A stretch of DNA of 41,982 bases. Source: Deltaproteobacteria bacterium (lineage in GTDB: Bacteria > Myxococcota > XYA12-FULL-58-9 > JABJBS01). The stretch is from assembly GCA_018668695.1 (NCBI GenBank), contig JABJBS010000166.1, positions 1 to 41,982 of the forward strand, read 5' to 3'. Shown here in pieces: positions 8,685 through 17,389 of the stretch. How positions within the stretch are numbered: position 1 is the first letter of the stretch; each line of letters opens with the position of its first letter. The position numbers and the translations under genes were made by a program. The notes below the pieces were generated by a model, which did not search any database, had not been told where the DNA came from, and saw only the letters and a program-made list of their open reading frames with translations.

Positions 8685-9298
8685 GCAAGAAAAGCGAGAG
8701 TCCCGTCGGCGACATATTGCACAGCCAAGGCTGCTAGCAATACGCCTAGGATTCGGGTCACCACGTTGATGCCAGTGGTACCAAGAACTTTAGCAATTCT
8801 CTCGGCCAGCCTCAGAGCGGCCCAACACAACACTAAAACAATGGTCGTGCAGGCCAGTACAATGCCTGACCCCAAGGGATGCAACAACGCACCCTCACCG
8901 GCCAAAATCATAACACTTGCCATCGCACCCGGACCTGCCATGAGCGGAATTGCTAAAGGAAAGATACTGATGTCTTCCTTAGCCATCGCTTCGGCCTGCT
9001 CTTCTTCAGTTTCTCGCTCACGCTGAGCAAAAACCATATCAACGGCTATCTTAAACAAGAGTAACCCACCGGCGATTCTGAAAGCACTTAATGAGATTCC
9101 CAAAGTCGCCAGAAGTTTTCCACCGATTAAAGTAAACGACCACAATACGATTCCCGCAGCCATGGTTGAGCGGCGCGCAACCTGGCGATGGTCATCAGGG
9201 CCTAAGGAACCACTCACTCCCAAATACATCGGAACCAATGCAATCGGATCCATTACAACCAACAATGTCAAAAAGCTCTTAATCGCTAACGCTTCCAT
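8681..9298 (-). CDS. MarC family integral membrane protein
   Basis: This 205-residue protein is full length for the MarC/UPF0056 (NAAT-like) family. It shows six hydrophobic segments, the N-terminal 'FLTLLVVMDPIALVPMYLG' signature, 'FRIAGGLLLFKIAVDM' in the middle and 'FPLAIPLMAGPGAMASVMIL', the hallmark second-half motif. The transport function of the family is poorly established. The start ATG 9298 has GGAGG six bases upstream. The charged loop at about 95-110 is Glu-rich (REREETEEEQ-like). Its stop overlaps the stop of the plus-strand small membrane protein by four bases. Confidence 0.92.
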   Translation of the reverse strand: MEALAIKSFLTLLVVMDPIALVPMYLGVSGSLGPDDHRQVARRSTMAAGIVLWSFTLIGGKLLATLGISLSAFRIAGGLLLFKIAVDMVFAQRERETEEEQAEAMAKEDISIFPLAIPLMAGPGAMASVMILAGEGALLHPLGSGIVLACTTIVLVLCWAALRLAERIAKVLGTTGINVVTRILGVLLAALAVQYVADGTLAFLA

Positions 9299-9411
9299 TA
9301 CAAGCCTCCACGTTATTAGGAGATGGCAAATGCCACCCTAAGTCCACAAAAACCGCAAAACTGTCTCATTGAGAACAAATTTCGCTTCACTTCGTTTGAT
9401 ACGAATAATCA

Positions 9412-9431
9412 AGATCACAGGAATGTGATCT
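9412..9431 (-). terminator. Perfect 8-bp hairpin, possible weak terminator
   Basis: AGATCACA and TGTGATCT (arms 9412-9419 and 9424-9431) form a perfect stem with a 4-nt loop. It lies 39 bases after the stop of the minus-strand beta-barrel gene and is followed on that strand by TTGATTATT. The U tract is poor, so termination is tentative. The arms read TCACA/TGTGA, the reverse order of a CRP site. Confidence 0.4.
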
Positions 9432-9469
9432 ATCTTTTCAATTAGGGTCTAATGCTATTGGTTGGCTTC

Positions 9470-9994
9470 TCAAAATGGGAAGCTTACACCGATCTGAGCA
9501 CCTGCACGGCCAACATGGCGATAACCAAGTTCAACCCGCAAATCTACGCCCTGACCCAAATGCCAATAAATGCCAGCTATTCCGCCGCCATCTGGCTCAA
9601 AAATATCTGCACCAAGCCCGATGACCAAGCCTGTGCGCGCGCCTACATATGCTGTGAGTTCCTCGAGAATATGAAAATTCCACTTCACGCCAGCAGCAGG
9701 CTCTAAAAACAAATAATCTGCGTCGCCTTTGAAATACCAAGCAACGTAACCGCCAAGTTCGAGATCGAAAGAATCGTTAAGTCCGGGAACGAATCCGTCA
9801 TGCAACACGGGCATCACGAACCAGCCTGCGCCGCCAACAACATGGTTACTGACTGAACCCAAAATATCGAATCGCATATCTCTCTCAAGAGAAACATTAT
9901 CCTGAATAATGGGCTGCACCTTGGCAGATACGAGGGCAGGCATACACAGGCAAATCACGGCTGCCAACACATAAAAAACAGTCTTATTGCTCAT
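9470..9994 (-). CDS. Small outer-membrane beta-barrel protein
   Basis: The protein has 174 residues with a clear signal peptide (residues 1-24, ending ALVSA before KVQPI). The mature part alternates hydrophobic and polar residues in short strands (FDLELGGYVAWYF, LTAYVGARTGLVIGLG, VDLRVELGYRHVG) and ends in ...GVSFPF, a C-terminal Phe typical of BAM-inserted barrels. The size fits an 8-stranded opacity/OmpX-like barrel. A GGAG lies about 10 nt upstream of ATG 9994. Ligand and function are unknown. Confidence 0.75.
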   Translation of the reverse strand: MSNKTVFYVLAAVICLCMPALVSAKVQPIIQDNVSLERDMRFDILGSVSNHVVGGAGWFVMPVLHDGFVPGLNDSFDLELGGYVAWYFKGDADYLFLEPAAGVKWNFHILEELTAYVGARTGLVIGLGADIFEPDGGGIAGIYWHLGQGVDLRVELGYRHVGRAGAQIGVSFPF

Positions 9995-10126
9995 AACCTC
10001 AAACTCCGATCGCAGGTCCCTACCCTTAACCCGCTATAGCGAAAGCATTCACTCTCTGCCACACCCCTTGGACACGCAACATTAAAAAATACGGCAAAAA
10101 ATGTTTAAATAGCTTGTTTAACTGCA

Positions 10127-10621
10127 CTATTTCTTCGTCAGCCAACCATCGGCCAATGCTTCGGCCGCCTTGATAGTGGGGGCCCCCGATTTATTTCTTA
10201 CTTCATGTCCATACTCTTCAAAGCCTTTAAGGCCTTGTACCAAGATACGAAGCTCTGAGCCCTGGGCACTTTGGCCCCGCACAGTCACCGCACAAGTATA
10301 ACCGATAAGAGCTGCGAAAGGCCGGCCATCACGCATTCGCCAAGTAAGCTTTTTAATCTGCTGACCGGCTTCGCATCGAATCACGGCTGCAGAAAAAGCA
10401 GCCCCCGTGTTTTCCAGCGTAAGTTGTTCACCCATCGGTGTCTTATAAATCACCGCTTGGTATCCTTCAGGGCCAGTACAGGTTTTTATTTGAGATGGTC
10501 CTGCGGCTGAGACACTGCAGTCTCGAATCATATCGACATTCACAGAGCTTCGTGGGGTCGCCGCGACCGCACCAACCGGTAACAAAAGAAACACCGCGAA
10601 AGACATCAAGCCACGTATCAT
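10127..10621 (-). CDS. Secreted hypothetical protein
   Basis: The protein has 164 residues from ATG 10621, chosen because GGAGAG precedes it and a signal peptide (IRGLMSFAVFLLLPVGAVAA) starts there; the frame stays open further upstream without such signals. The mature protein contains six Cys in pairs (DCSV...KTCTG, IRCEAG...YTCAV), suggesting disulfides in the periplasm or outside. No known domain is recognised. It lies upstream of the beta-barrel gene on the same strand with a 132-bp gap and diverges from the OPT transporter gene. Confidence 0.6.
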   Translation of the reverse strand: MIRGLMSFAVFLLLPVGAVAATPRSSVNVDMIRDCSVSAAGPSQIKTCTGPEGYQAVIYKTPMGEQLTLENTGAAFSAAVIRCEAGQQIKKLTWRMRDGRPFAALIGYTCAVTVRGQSAQGSELRILVQGLKGFEEYGHEVRNKSGAPTIKAAEALADGWLTKK

Positions 10622-10786
10622 AGGACTCTCCTGGATATGAAACATCAACATGCCGCACTGCGCAATGTTGTTCATGGAATACTCTATCAATTTCAACATC
10701 TTGGCTACTCTTTGGGCAGCTTGCAAGACGAGAAATCAAACTGTATCTAGCCGGCCGTAGAAGCACCAGAACCAGGGAGCAAGGCA

Positions 10787-12619
10787 ATGCCAGAAGGCGT
10801 ACACGCGCGTGCAGTCAAAGATGCGATGGTCGAACCCTATCGCGAAATGACAGCTGCAGCATTCATACTCGGGGTCATTCAAGGAATCATTCTTAATCTC
10901 GCGTTTGTATACGCGGCACTTAAACTTGGATTCTCGATTGGTGGCTCAACCGTTGCGTCCATCATGGGTTACGCGTTGCTACGGGGTGTTCTTGGTAAAG
11001 GCACCATGATTGAAAACAACATCAACCAAACCATTGCCTCTGGTATCAACACCGCAGGTACGGGTGTTGTCTTTACACTTCCCGCACTCTTCATGCTGGA
11101 CGCAAAATGGAGAGCCGAGGGGCTGCCTGGAATCGAGTTCGATGCTCTGCCGCTCATCATTGGCGGAATCTCCGGTGCTATCCTCGGGGTCGTTCTAATC
11201 ATCCCTCTTCGCAAGCAAATGATTGACCTTGACCGATTGCGATTCCCGTCCGGTGTTGCGGTCTCAACGATTATCCGCTCCGGCTCATCAGGCATTGAGA
11301 AAGCCAAACTGCTGGGCATAGGCTTCGCCATCAGCGCTGCTTGGAAGCTCGTGATGGTTTCTGGGGCATTGGATGCACCCGGCATTCTTTCACATGAAGA
11401 GCTCAATATCAGTTTTGGCGTTATTCCTGATTACCTCTCTCCCGTCATTTATCTTTCGCTTATGAACCTCGCCGCCGGTCTTCTTTCTGGCCGAGGTGGT
11501 CTCCCATTTTTCGTTGGGGGTGTTATCGCTTGGTGGGTTGTCGCTCCCATCGCCTACAACATGGGCTGGACACCGCCCAATATTCCCACGGACCTTCTCG
11601 CCAACTTCACCGCTGGTGCCATCTCTGATGGAACGCCAGCCTTTGGCGCCCTCTACGGAAAAATGATTCGCCCTCTGGGCATCGGTGCATTGATTGGAGG
11701 CGCCTTGATGGGCGTTGTGGTCAGCTTTCCCGCTATTAAGAGCGCCATTCGCTCGCTCTCAACCGCTGCTAAAACCGCAAAGGCTGGTGGTAGCAAAGTT
11801 GGAACCGATGAATTGCCCCTCAACGTTCTAATCGCCGGCACCATTGGCGCGGTAGTTCTTTTCTTCATTGCGTCCATTCTGACTCCCGGCGTAAGCGTCC
11901 CACAGGCATTGCTTGCCTCTGTTGTGGGAACCATCTGGCTAGGCCTTGCCGGGCTTATCGTCGCCCAAGCAACTGGTATGACAGACATCTCCCCTATGAG
12001 CGGGATGGCTCTTATCAGCGTGACGCTGATGATGTTCCTCCTCAACGGAAACATTGCAGGCGCCATGGTCGTTGGTGTTGCGGTATGTGTCGCCATCGGA
12101 CAAGGCGCAGATATGATGCAGGATCTTAAGACCGGTTTTCTGATTGGCGGGCGTCCTATCAAGCAACAGATTGCACAATTTTGTGTTACCTGGATTGGAG
12201 CTGTCCTTGCACTTGGAGCCATCTACGTGCTCTGGACCAATGGCCCAGGTGGACAAGGCGGATTTGGCGAGGGCACTGCTCTTCCAGCTCCCCAAGCCGG
12301 CGCACTGATGGGAATCATCGATGCTGTGCAAAGCGGCAATGTGCCTACCGACAAATACGTCATGGGCGGTATTGTAGGTGCACTGCTAGGAGCAGCTCCC
12401 ATGAGTGGACTCGGCGTCTTGATTGGACTTGCAATGTACCTGCCATTTTCTATCACGCTTGGTTACGGCGTCGGTTGCCTGACCAACATGTACATCATGA
12501 AGAAAAAGGGCTCAGCCTTTGTTGAACATAAACTTGTTCCACTCGCCGCTGGATTAATTGTGGGAGAAGCCCTCTTGGGCATCGGACACGCAGCCTTCGA
12601 AATCTTCACAGGAGCTTGA
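10787..12619 (+). CDS. OPT family oligopeptide/metal-chelate transporter
   Basis: The 610-residue protein has about 14-16 hydrophobic segments and matches the bacterial OPT family (EspB/TIGR00733-like). Signatures include 'EMTAAAFILGVIQGIILNLAFVYAALKLGFSIGGSTVASIMGYALLR' near the N-terminus, 'ENNINQTIASGINTAGTGVVFTLPALFML', 'RFPSGVAVSTIIRSG' and 'LPFFVGGVIAWW' (quoted in parts). OPT proteins import oligopeptides or metal chelates with protons; the substrate here is unknown. ATG 10787 has AGGGAGCAAGG just upstream. The stop is five bases before the start of a small membrane protein gene, so both likely act together. Confidence 0.92.
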   Translation: MPEGVHARAVKDAMVEPYREMTAAAFILGVIQGIILNLAFVYAALKLGFSIGGSTVASIMGYALLRGVLGKGTMIENNINQTIASGINTAGTGVVFTLPALFMLDAKWRAEGLPGIEFDALPLIIGGISGAILGVVLIIPLRKQMIDLDRLRFPSGVAVSTIIRSGSSGIEKAKLLGIGFAISAAWKLVMVSGALDAPGILSHEELNISFGVIPDYLSPVIYLSLMNLAAGLLSGRGGLPFFVGGVIAWWVVAPIAYNMGWTPPNIPTDLLANFTAGAISDGTPAFGALYGKMIRPLGIGALIGGALMGVVVSFPAIKSAIRSLSTAAKTAKAGGSKVGTDELPLNVLIAGTIGAVVLFFIASILTPGVSVPQALLASVVGTIWLGLAGLIVAQATGMTDISPMSGMALISVTLMMFLLNGNIAGAMVVGVAVCVAIGQGADMMQDLKTGFLIGGRPIKQQIAQFCVTWIGAVLALGAIYVLWTNGPGGQGGFGEGTALPAPQAGALMGIIDAVQSGNVPTDKYVMGGIVGALLGAAPMSGLGVLIGLAMYLPFSITLGYGVGCLTNMYIMKKKGSAFVEHKLVPLAAGLIVGEALLGIGHAAFEIFTGA

Positions 12620-12624
12620 GCATT

Positions 12625-13167
12625 ATGACTACTGAATCACAATCATCGCGTTCATTCGGACCGTACATTTTTGCGGCAGGCATTCTTGTGGCAATTGCCG
12701 GCAGCGCAAAGCTTCCTCTGGAACGTGGCCAATTCCCCGACACGCTACCCGTGTTTATTGTCGGAGCAGTTGCCGCAGCCATCGGAATCTATTTATGGCG
12801 CAGGCAAATCAAAATCGAGCAGGACCAGCCTGATAATGACCCCAATGCCGTCAACCCGTTTGAGCGGCTCGAAAGCATTCAAGCCCCTCTCGCAGACCTT
12901 GGTTCAGACGCTAACGGTTTAACCACCGCCCAGCTCTGTGACCGCGTAGACGCTATTCTTCAAGAATATGTCGTTCCCTTTGCGATCGCTCGCAATAAGG
13001 TCGTCGAGAAGCTGGGGATGGACAAGGGCGCTGAACTTTTGGTTGTTGTGGCCTACGGCGAGCGCATGCTTAACCGTGCCTGGTCTGCAGCAGCAGATGA
13101 ACACGCACCAGAATCAATTTCTTCAATACTAGAAGCAATAGAGGCTTTTAAAGAAGTGGCGCCTTAA
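12625..13167 (+). CDS. Small membrane protein paired with the OPT transporter
   Basis: The protein has 180 residues from ATG 12625; GGAG at 12611-12614, inside the end of the transporter gene, serves as its Shine-Dalgarno. Two hydrophobic helices (about 12-30 and 43-60) form a hairpin, followed by a basic turn (WRRQIK) and a ~110-residue soluble domain, 'RLESIQAPLADLG...' to '...EAIEAFKEVAP', rich in helix. No family is recognised. The gene follows the OPT gene by five bases and may be an accessory subunit. Its stop shares TTAA 13164-13167 with the convergent methyltransferase. Confidence 0.65.
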   Translation: MTTESQSSRSFGPYIFAAGILVAIAGSAKLPLERGQFPDTLPVFIVGAVAAAIGIYLWRRQIKIEQDQPDNDPNAVNPFERLESIQAPLADLGSDANGLTTAQLCDRVDAILQEYVVPFAIARNKVVEKLGMDKGAELLVVVAYGERMLNRAWSAAADEHAPESISSILEAIEAFKEVAP

Positions 13168-14567
13168 GCGACGTTGTTCCGAGCCGCATATTGAGACGAG
13201 ACACGGCCCTGCATCTCTTGATAGGTTGGATAAGCAGGCACAGATTCATGCCGTAACCTCAGCCATTCGATCTCCGAACAAACATTGTAGATCCCAAGAA
13301 AACTCTGAGTAAGATCTTCTTGTGATGGAGCGAAGCCCCGTGCACGAAAGTCCTCGCAGACCATTTCAAAAATGGTTTTCAATGACCGCTCGCCATCAAT
13401 GTACTTCATGATTCGGCCGGTCAACGGGGTATTCGTAATCGCTATAGTCAGCCCCGTAGGATGCCGCACGACGTACTGCTCACCTGGATTACTTTCTAAC
13501 CAACTACAGGTTTCCCCAAGGTTAAGCTCGGTAAACACGGGTTCCCCTCCGCAATGACAATCACTGAAAAATGGAACCATCTCTAAATCGAGAGGGCTTG
13601 CCTGTGTGTCACTTTGATACGAGCAATAAAAAGAATGGAGACCAATCTTGGAACTTACGAGTTCCGCGACCGCCTGTCTTTTTGGCAGTGTAAACTTCAT
13701 CACACGGTCTAATAGATTTTCATCTTTAATATAAAGTTCAGGTCGATACTGAATCTTCTCGCCCATGGTAGCGTTGAAGTTTGTGAAACCATTCATTTCC
13801 AAACCGCAAGTATTGAGCCACTCGTATACTTCCGCCACGGTGTAAGCTCTATCCTGCGAATGCAGAAAAGTATCATACAAGTTGATAGGGTCATTAAAGA
13901 AGCCTTCAAGGTGGCGCTGCCGGTGAATACCGTGGCCAAGAAAAAACGTCTCCGGCAACGATTTCATTGCCGCCATTGTATTTTCAATTTTTTGCTCAGG
14001 TGCCTCTTTGTCATCGTTGATAAGCCCCATCATTTCCTGAACGTGATAGTAGGAAGCGCGGCCGTACTTGCCATAAACCATGAGGCCCATTGCACCGTCT
14101 GGTTTAAGCACAGAGCGCAACGCCATGAGGCCTGCTGTTGGATTTTCAAGGTGGTGCAGCACTCCAGTACAGTTGATGTAGTCAAACTGACCAATACCCA
14201 TCGTTGGAACATCTAAGAGCGACCCAGAGATCCAGTTGATATTGGTAAGCCCACGAACTTCTGCACGCTTTTGGGCGACTTCTCGCGAGGCCTTACTTAA
14301 GTCCACATAATAAATTTCGGCGTTCATCTCTCGCAATTGTTCAGCTAAAAAAACAACGGCGTGCCCCGTGCCACCTCCAGCCACCAATACGCGAAAGTTG
14401 TCTCTGAAATCTTTTTTTCCACCGAAACAATAGTGGTTGATATTTTGGAGCATGTCCTGCGGCATCACCTGCAGTCGCCACGTATCGTCGTACGCCTCCA
14501 CGGTTGGGAAAGGATAATCCTCATATTGCTGCTTAACGTCGGGAAGATAATTCGTACTGTCGTTCAT
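13164..14567 (-). CDS. Class I SAM-dependent methyltransferase with C-terminal extension
   Basis: The protein has 467 residues from ATG 14567, preceded by GGAGGGC. Near residue 10 is 'QYEDYPFP', a motif seen ahead of some class I methyltransferases. The SAM site is 'VLVAGGGTGHAVVFLAEQL' at about 65-83; 'EIYYVDLS' gives the acidic residue of motif II, and 'INCTGVLHHLENP' is motif IV/post-I. After about residue 330 comes a Cys-containing segment (SDCHCGGEP) and a helical, PqqD-like winged domain ('TPLTGRIMKYIDGERSLKTI'). The substrate is unknown. The tail could be a peptide-recognition element, but that is a guess. Confidence 0.82.
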   Translation of the reverse strand: MNDSTNYLPDVKQQYEDYPFPTVEAYDDTWRLQVMPQDMLQNINHYCFGGKKDFRDNFRVLVAGGGTGHAVVFLAEQLREMNAEIYYVDLSKASREVAQKRAEVRGLTNINWISGSLLDVPTMGIGQFDYINCTGVLHHLENPTAGLMALRSVLKPDGAMGLMVYGKYGRASYYHVQEMMGLINDDKEAPEQKIENTMAAMKSLPETFFLGHGIHRQRHLEGFFNDPINLYDTFLHSQDRAYTVAEVYEWLNTCGLEMNGFTNFNATMGEKIQYRPELYIKDENLLDRVMKFTLPKRQAVAELVSSKIGLHSFYCSYQSDTQASPLDLEMVPFFSDCHCGGEPVFTELNLGETCSWLESNPGEQYVVRHPTGLTIAITNTPLTGRIMKYIDGERSLKTIFEMVCEDFRARGFAPSQEDLTQSFLGIYNVCSEIEWLRLRHESVPAYPTYQEMQGRVSSQYAARNNVA

Positions 14568-14692
14568 GGAAGCCCTCCACCTCACTCGCTATCGCCAAAC
14601 CACCACGCCTCGACGCGGCAGCACCACAAAAATGTATCGACGTTATCGGGTAATTCTTGAAGGAAAAAAGAGTGAAGACCGCTAAAGTTTGA

Positions 14693-15223
14693 TCACATCT
14701 CCAGAAGACGTGGCAAAATCTCGACAAGGTTGCAGGGGCGAAATCGGTTATCTAATTGATATTGTAGTATTTTATCCCATCCATCGCGGCAAGCGCCCGG
14801 TGAACCGGGCAGCGCAAATAAATAAGTTCCACCGGCCACACCACCCGTTGCTCTACTTTGAAGGCTAGACGTTCCAATGGTTTCATAACTCTGTGCGCGA
14901 AAGAGCTCACCAAAACCAGGGATTTGCTTTTCATACACCGCAGCAAACGCTTCGGGCGTCACATCGCGACCTGTTAGCCCGGTACCACCGGTAGAAACCA
15001 CAACATCAATAGCTTGGTCGGCAATACACTCCTTCAACGACTCTTCAATGGCGGCCTGCTCGTCACGAACAATCCTCTTAAACCGAACGGAATGACCTGA
15101 GTTCTCAATCCGCTCCACCAAGGTTTGCCCAGAGACATCATCAGCTTCGGTTCGCGTATCAGAGATAGTGAGGACAACGATGTTCAATGCGATAAACGGT
15201 TTTGATTCATCTAAGCCTGCCAT
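14693..15223 (-). CDS. moaB: MoaB/MogA-family molybdopterin adenylyltransferase-like protein
   Basis: The protein has 176 residues, usual for MoaB. It shows 'VLTISDTRTEADDVSGQTL' at the N-terminus, the molybdopterin-binding 'VVSTGGTGLTGRDVTPEA' at about 83-100, and 'ATGGVAGGTYLFALPGSPGACRDGWD'-type C-terminal features (quoted as the GG and PGSP motifs). The family adenylylates molybdopterin or is a paralogue of unclear activity. The start lies 3 bp after the stop of the molybdopterin oxidoreductase gene, with GGAG inside that gene's end. It is plainly the last gene of a molybdoenzyme operon and would supply cofactor. Confidence 0.9.
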   Translation of the reverse strand: MAGLDESKPFIALNIVVLTISDTRTEADDVSGQTLVERIENSGHSVRFKRIVRDEQAAIEESLKECIADQAIDVVVSTGGTGLTGRDVTPEAFAAVYEKQIPGFGELFRAQSYETIGTSSLQSRATGGVAGGTYLFALPGSPGACRDGWDKILQYQLDNRFRPCNLVEILPRLLEM

Positions 15224-15226
15224 TAT

Positions 15227-17389
15227 TTAAACTCCAGCACGTTTCACTTCAACGGGCACTCCAGAGAAACCAGCGTTGCCGGTAAGACTGTCGAAGTGCT
15301 CTTCGTCCGTAAGGTCGTTGATGCTCACACCGGCATTCTTATTGGCCACGTCCAGGCTTGAGCCTTTCTTACCGTGACCAAAACCGTGTGGAATACTCAC
15401 CACGCCTGGCATCATCGAATCTGTTTTTTCCATGGTTATCTCAAGGCTTCCAACCCGCGACTCTACAACAACGGTATCGCCGTCATCGACCCCACGCTCT
15501 TGAGCGTCATCGGGATGCATCAATAAGGTACAGCGGTTCTTTCCGCCCATTAGCCTCTTACTATTATGCAACCAAGAGTTATTGCTTCGCAGTTGGCGAC
15601 GACCAATCAGAACCAATTCATTTTCGCTTTGCTCCGCATCCAGTAAAGAGCGCAGACGCTCCACATCGGCTACAATCACTTCTGGAGCTAAGTCGATAAG
15701 CTTATCTTCGGTGTAGAGACGTTCCGGCATACAGGGTTGTAATGGACCCAAATCCACACCACCACGGGTCTTTTTGACCTTGTCCAGGGTAAGCCCGTCA
15801 CCAAGAGGATTAAGGCCTGCGCCATAGGCTCCGAATCGCAGCGCCATATCTAAAGCACGCGGCGGCCCACCCAATTGCTGAATCAACGAGAACATTTTAC
15901 CCTGAGCCTGCTTCGCCTTACCCGGCCTCAAGGTCATCAAGCGCTTGCTGAGCTCAACAATAATTTCCCAGTCGGGCTTGGTGTTCCCATCTCTCTCAAA
16001 AAGAGGTTCACAGTATTTGACGGTGTTACGAACCGCGAAATTATGAAAAGCCAAACCAAAATGGTCTCGTTCCAGAGGGCTTACCGTCGGTAGAATAATA
16101 TCGGCATGCCGCGTTGTTTCATTGAGATACATATCCACTGAAACCATGAATTCGAGTTGCTCCAAGGCTTTGTCTAAGCGCTTACCATTTGGAGTACTCA
16201 ACACAGGATTGCCCGCCAACGTTACCAGCGCACGTATTTGACCTTTCCCGGGTGTATCAATCTCTTCAGCCATCACTGATACAGGCAGCTCGCCGCCAAA
16301 TTCAGGTAAACCACTCACTCGGCTTTGCCAGAGATTAAAATGACCCAGGTTTCCACTTTTTCCTGCAAGATGCGCGAAGTCGACAGCTGGCTTGGTGAAC
16401 ATCACACCGCCGCGGCGATCTAGATTACCGGTAAGAATATTCAATACGTTGAGTAGCCATGCACTGAGGCCGCCAAACTTTTGCGTGCAGACACCCATGC
16501 GACCATAGATAGCCGCAGAGGGAGCATCACACACTTCCTGAATAATTCGCTCGATGGTTTCAGCGCCCAAGCCAACATGCTTAGAAACAGCCTCAGGTGT
16601 AAAGGGTTTACAAACCTCTCGCACCACATCGAGCCCTTTAACGTAGTTTGTCCATGGGCCATTCGAGACCAATTTTTTGGAAAACAACACATTCACCCAG
16701 GCCATCATTAACAAAGCGTCTGTGCCGGGTTTTACGAAATGGTGTTCATCGACCAAGCGCGCCGTTTCCGTTCGACGAGGATCAAAGAGGACCACTTTTC
16801 CACCGCGAGCCCGAATGGCCTTTAAGCGCTTGGGCATGTCGGGTGCCGTCATTAAGCTGCCATTCGAAGCGGCCGGGTTCCCTCCTAGAATCAACATATG
16901 ATCGGTATGGTCAACATCCGGTACAGGAATAACCAACTGGTTACCAAACATGTAGAGCGCGGCAAACATGTGCGGAAGCTGGTCGGCTGATGTGGCCGAG
17001 AACCGGCTGCGTGCTCCTAGCGCCTTATGTAATACTTGGCTTGTCAGTATGCTTGCATAGTTGTGAGCGTTCGGGTTCCCCGCATAGACGGCAACAGCGC
17101 TTCGACCGTCCCGTTCTCGAACCTCGGTCAACTTCTCAGCCACGATATTCAAAGCGGTGTCCCAATCAATGGGAACAAAGCCGGACTCAGTTTTTTTCAA
17201 AGGCGTTCTCAGCCGATTGGGATCTGTATGCAGATCCTGCATCGCCACCCCTTTGGGGCAAAGATATCCCTTGCTTAGAACGTCATCTGCATCACCCCGA
17301 ATAGAGACAACCTGGTTGTCTTCCACAGTTAACTCAAGTCCGCAGAGGGCTTCGCAAATACTACAGGTTCGGTAATGTTTCGTTTTCAT
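15227..17389 (-). CDS. Molybdopterin-dependent oxidoreductase (BisC/FdhA superfamily)
   Basis: The 720-residue protein begins with a [4Fe-4S] motif, CSICEALCG...YLCPKG (C-x2-C-x3-C-x~27-C), followed by 'RLRTPLKK' and 'IDWDTAL', as in formate dehydrogenase-like enzymes. The central MGD-binding segments include 'ILGGNPAASNG', 'GGKVVLFDPRRTETA' and 'HFVKPGTDALL'; the C-terminal dinucleotide domain shows 'IGRRQLRSNNSWLHNS' and 'MHPDDA'. No Sec or obvious Cys ligand stands in the usual place ('FSATSADQLPH'), so the substrate is unclear. The start ATG 17389 shares its A with the TAA stop of the upstream Cys-rich lipoprotein (TAATG), implying translational coupling. No Tat signal is visible, so it is probably cytoplasmic. 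Confidence 0.9.
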   Translation of the reverse strand: MKTKHYRTCSICEALCGLELTVEDNQVVSIRGDADDVLSKGYLCPKGVAMQDLHTDPNRLRTPLKKTESGFVPIDWDTALNIVAEKLTEVRERDGRSAVAVYAGNPNAHNYASILTSQVLHKALGARSRFSATSADQLPHMFAALYMFGNQLVIPVPDVDHTDHMLILGGNPAASNGSLMTAPDMPKRLKAIRARGGKVVLFDPRRTETARLVDEHHFVKPGTDALLMMAWVNVLFSKKLVSNGPWTNYVKGLDVVREVCKPFTPEAVSKHVGLGAETIERIIQEVCDAPSAAIYGRMGVCTQKFGGLSAWLLNVLNILTGNLDRRGGVMFTKPAVDFAHLAGKSGNLGHFNLWQSRVSGLPEFGGELPVSVMAEEIDTPGKGQIRALVTLAGNPVLSTPNGKRLDKALEQLEFMVSVDMYLNETTRHADIILPTVSPLERDHFGLAFHNFAVRNTVKYCEPLFERDGNTKPDWEIIVELSKRLMTLRPGKAKQAQGKMFSLIQQLGGPPRALDMALRFGAYGAGLNPLGDGLTLDKVKKTRGGVDLGPLQPCMPERLYTEDKLIDLAPEVIVADVERLRSLLDAEQSENELVLIGRRQLRSNNSWLHNSKRLMGGKNRCTLLMHPDDAQERGVDDGDTVVVESRVGSLEITMEKTDSMMPGVVSIPHGFGHGKKGSSLDVANKNAGVSINDLTDEEHFDSLTGNAGFSGVPVEVKRAGV

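Noticed and set aside
9412-9431. CRP binding site
   Set aside because: The half sites are in the order TCACA...TGTGA with a 4-bp gap, opposite to the TGTGA-N6-TCACA consensus.
11653-12222. Minus-strand open frame of 189 codons
   Set aside because: It lies wholly inside the OPT transporter gene on the other strand; its low-complexity product reflects the codon bias of membrane helices.
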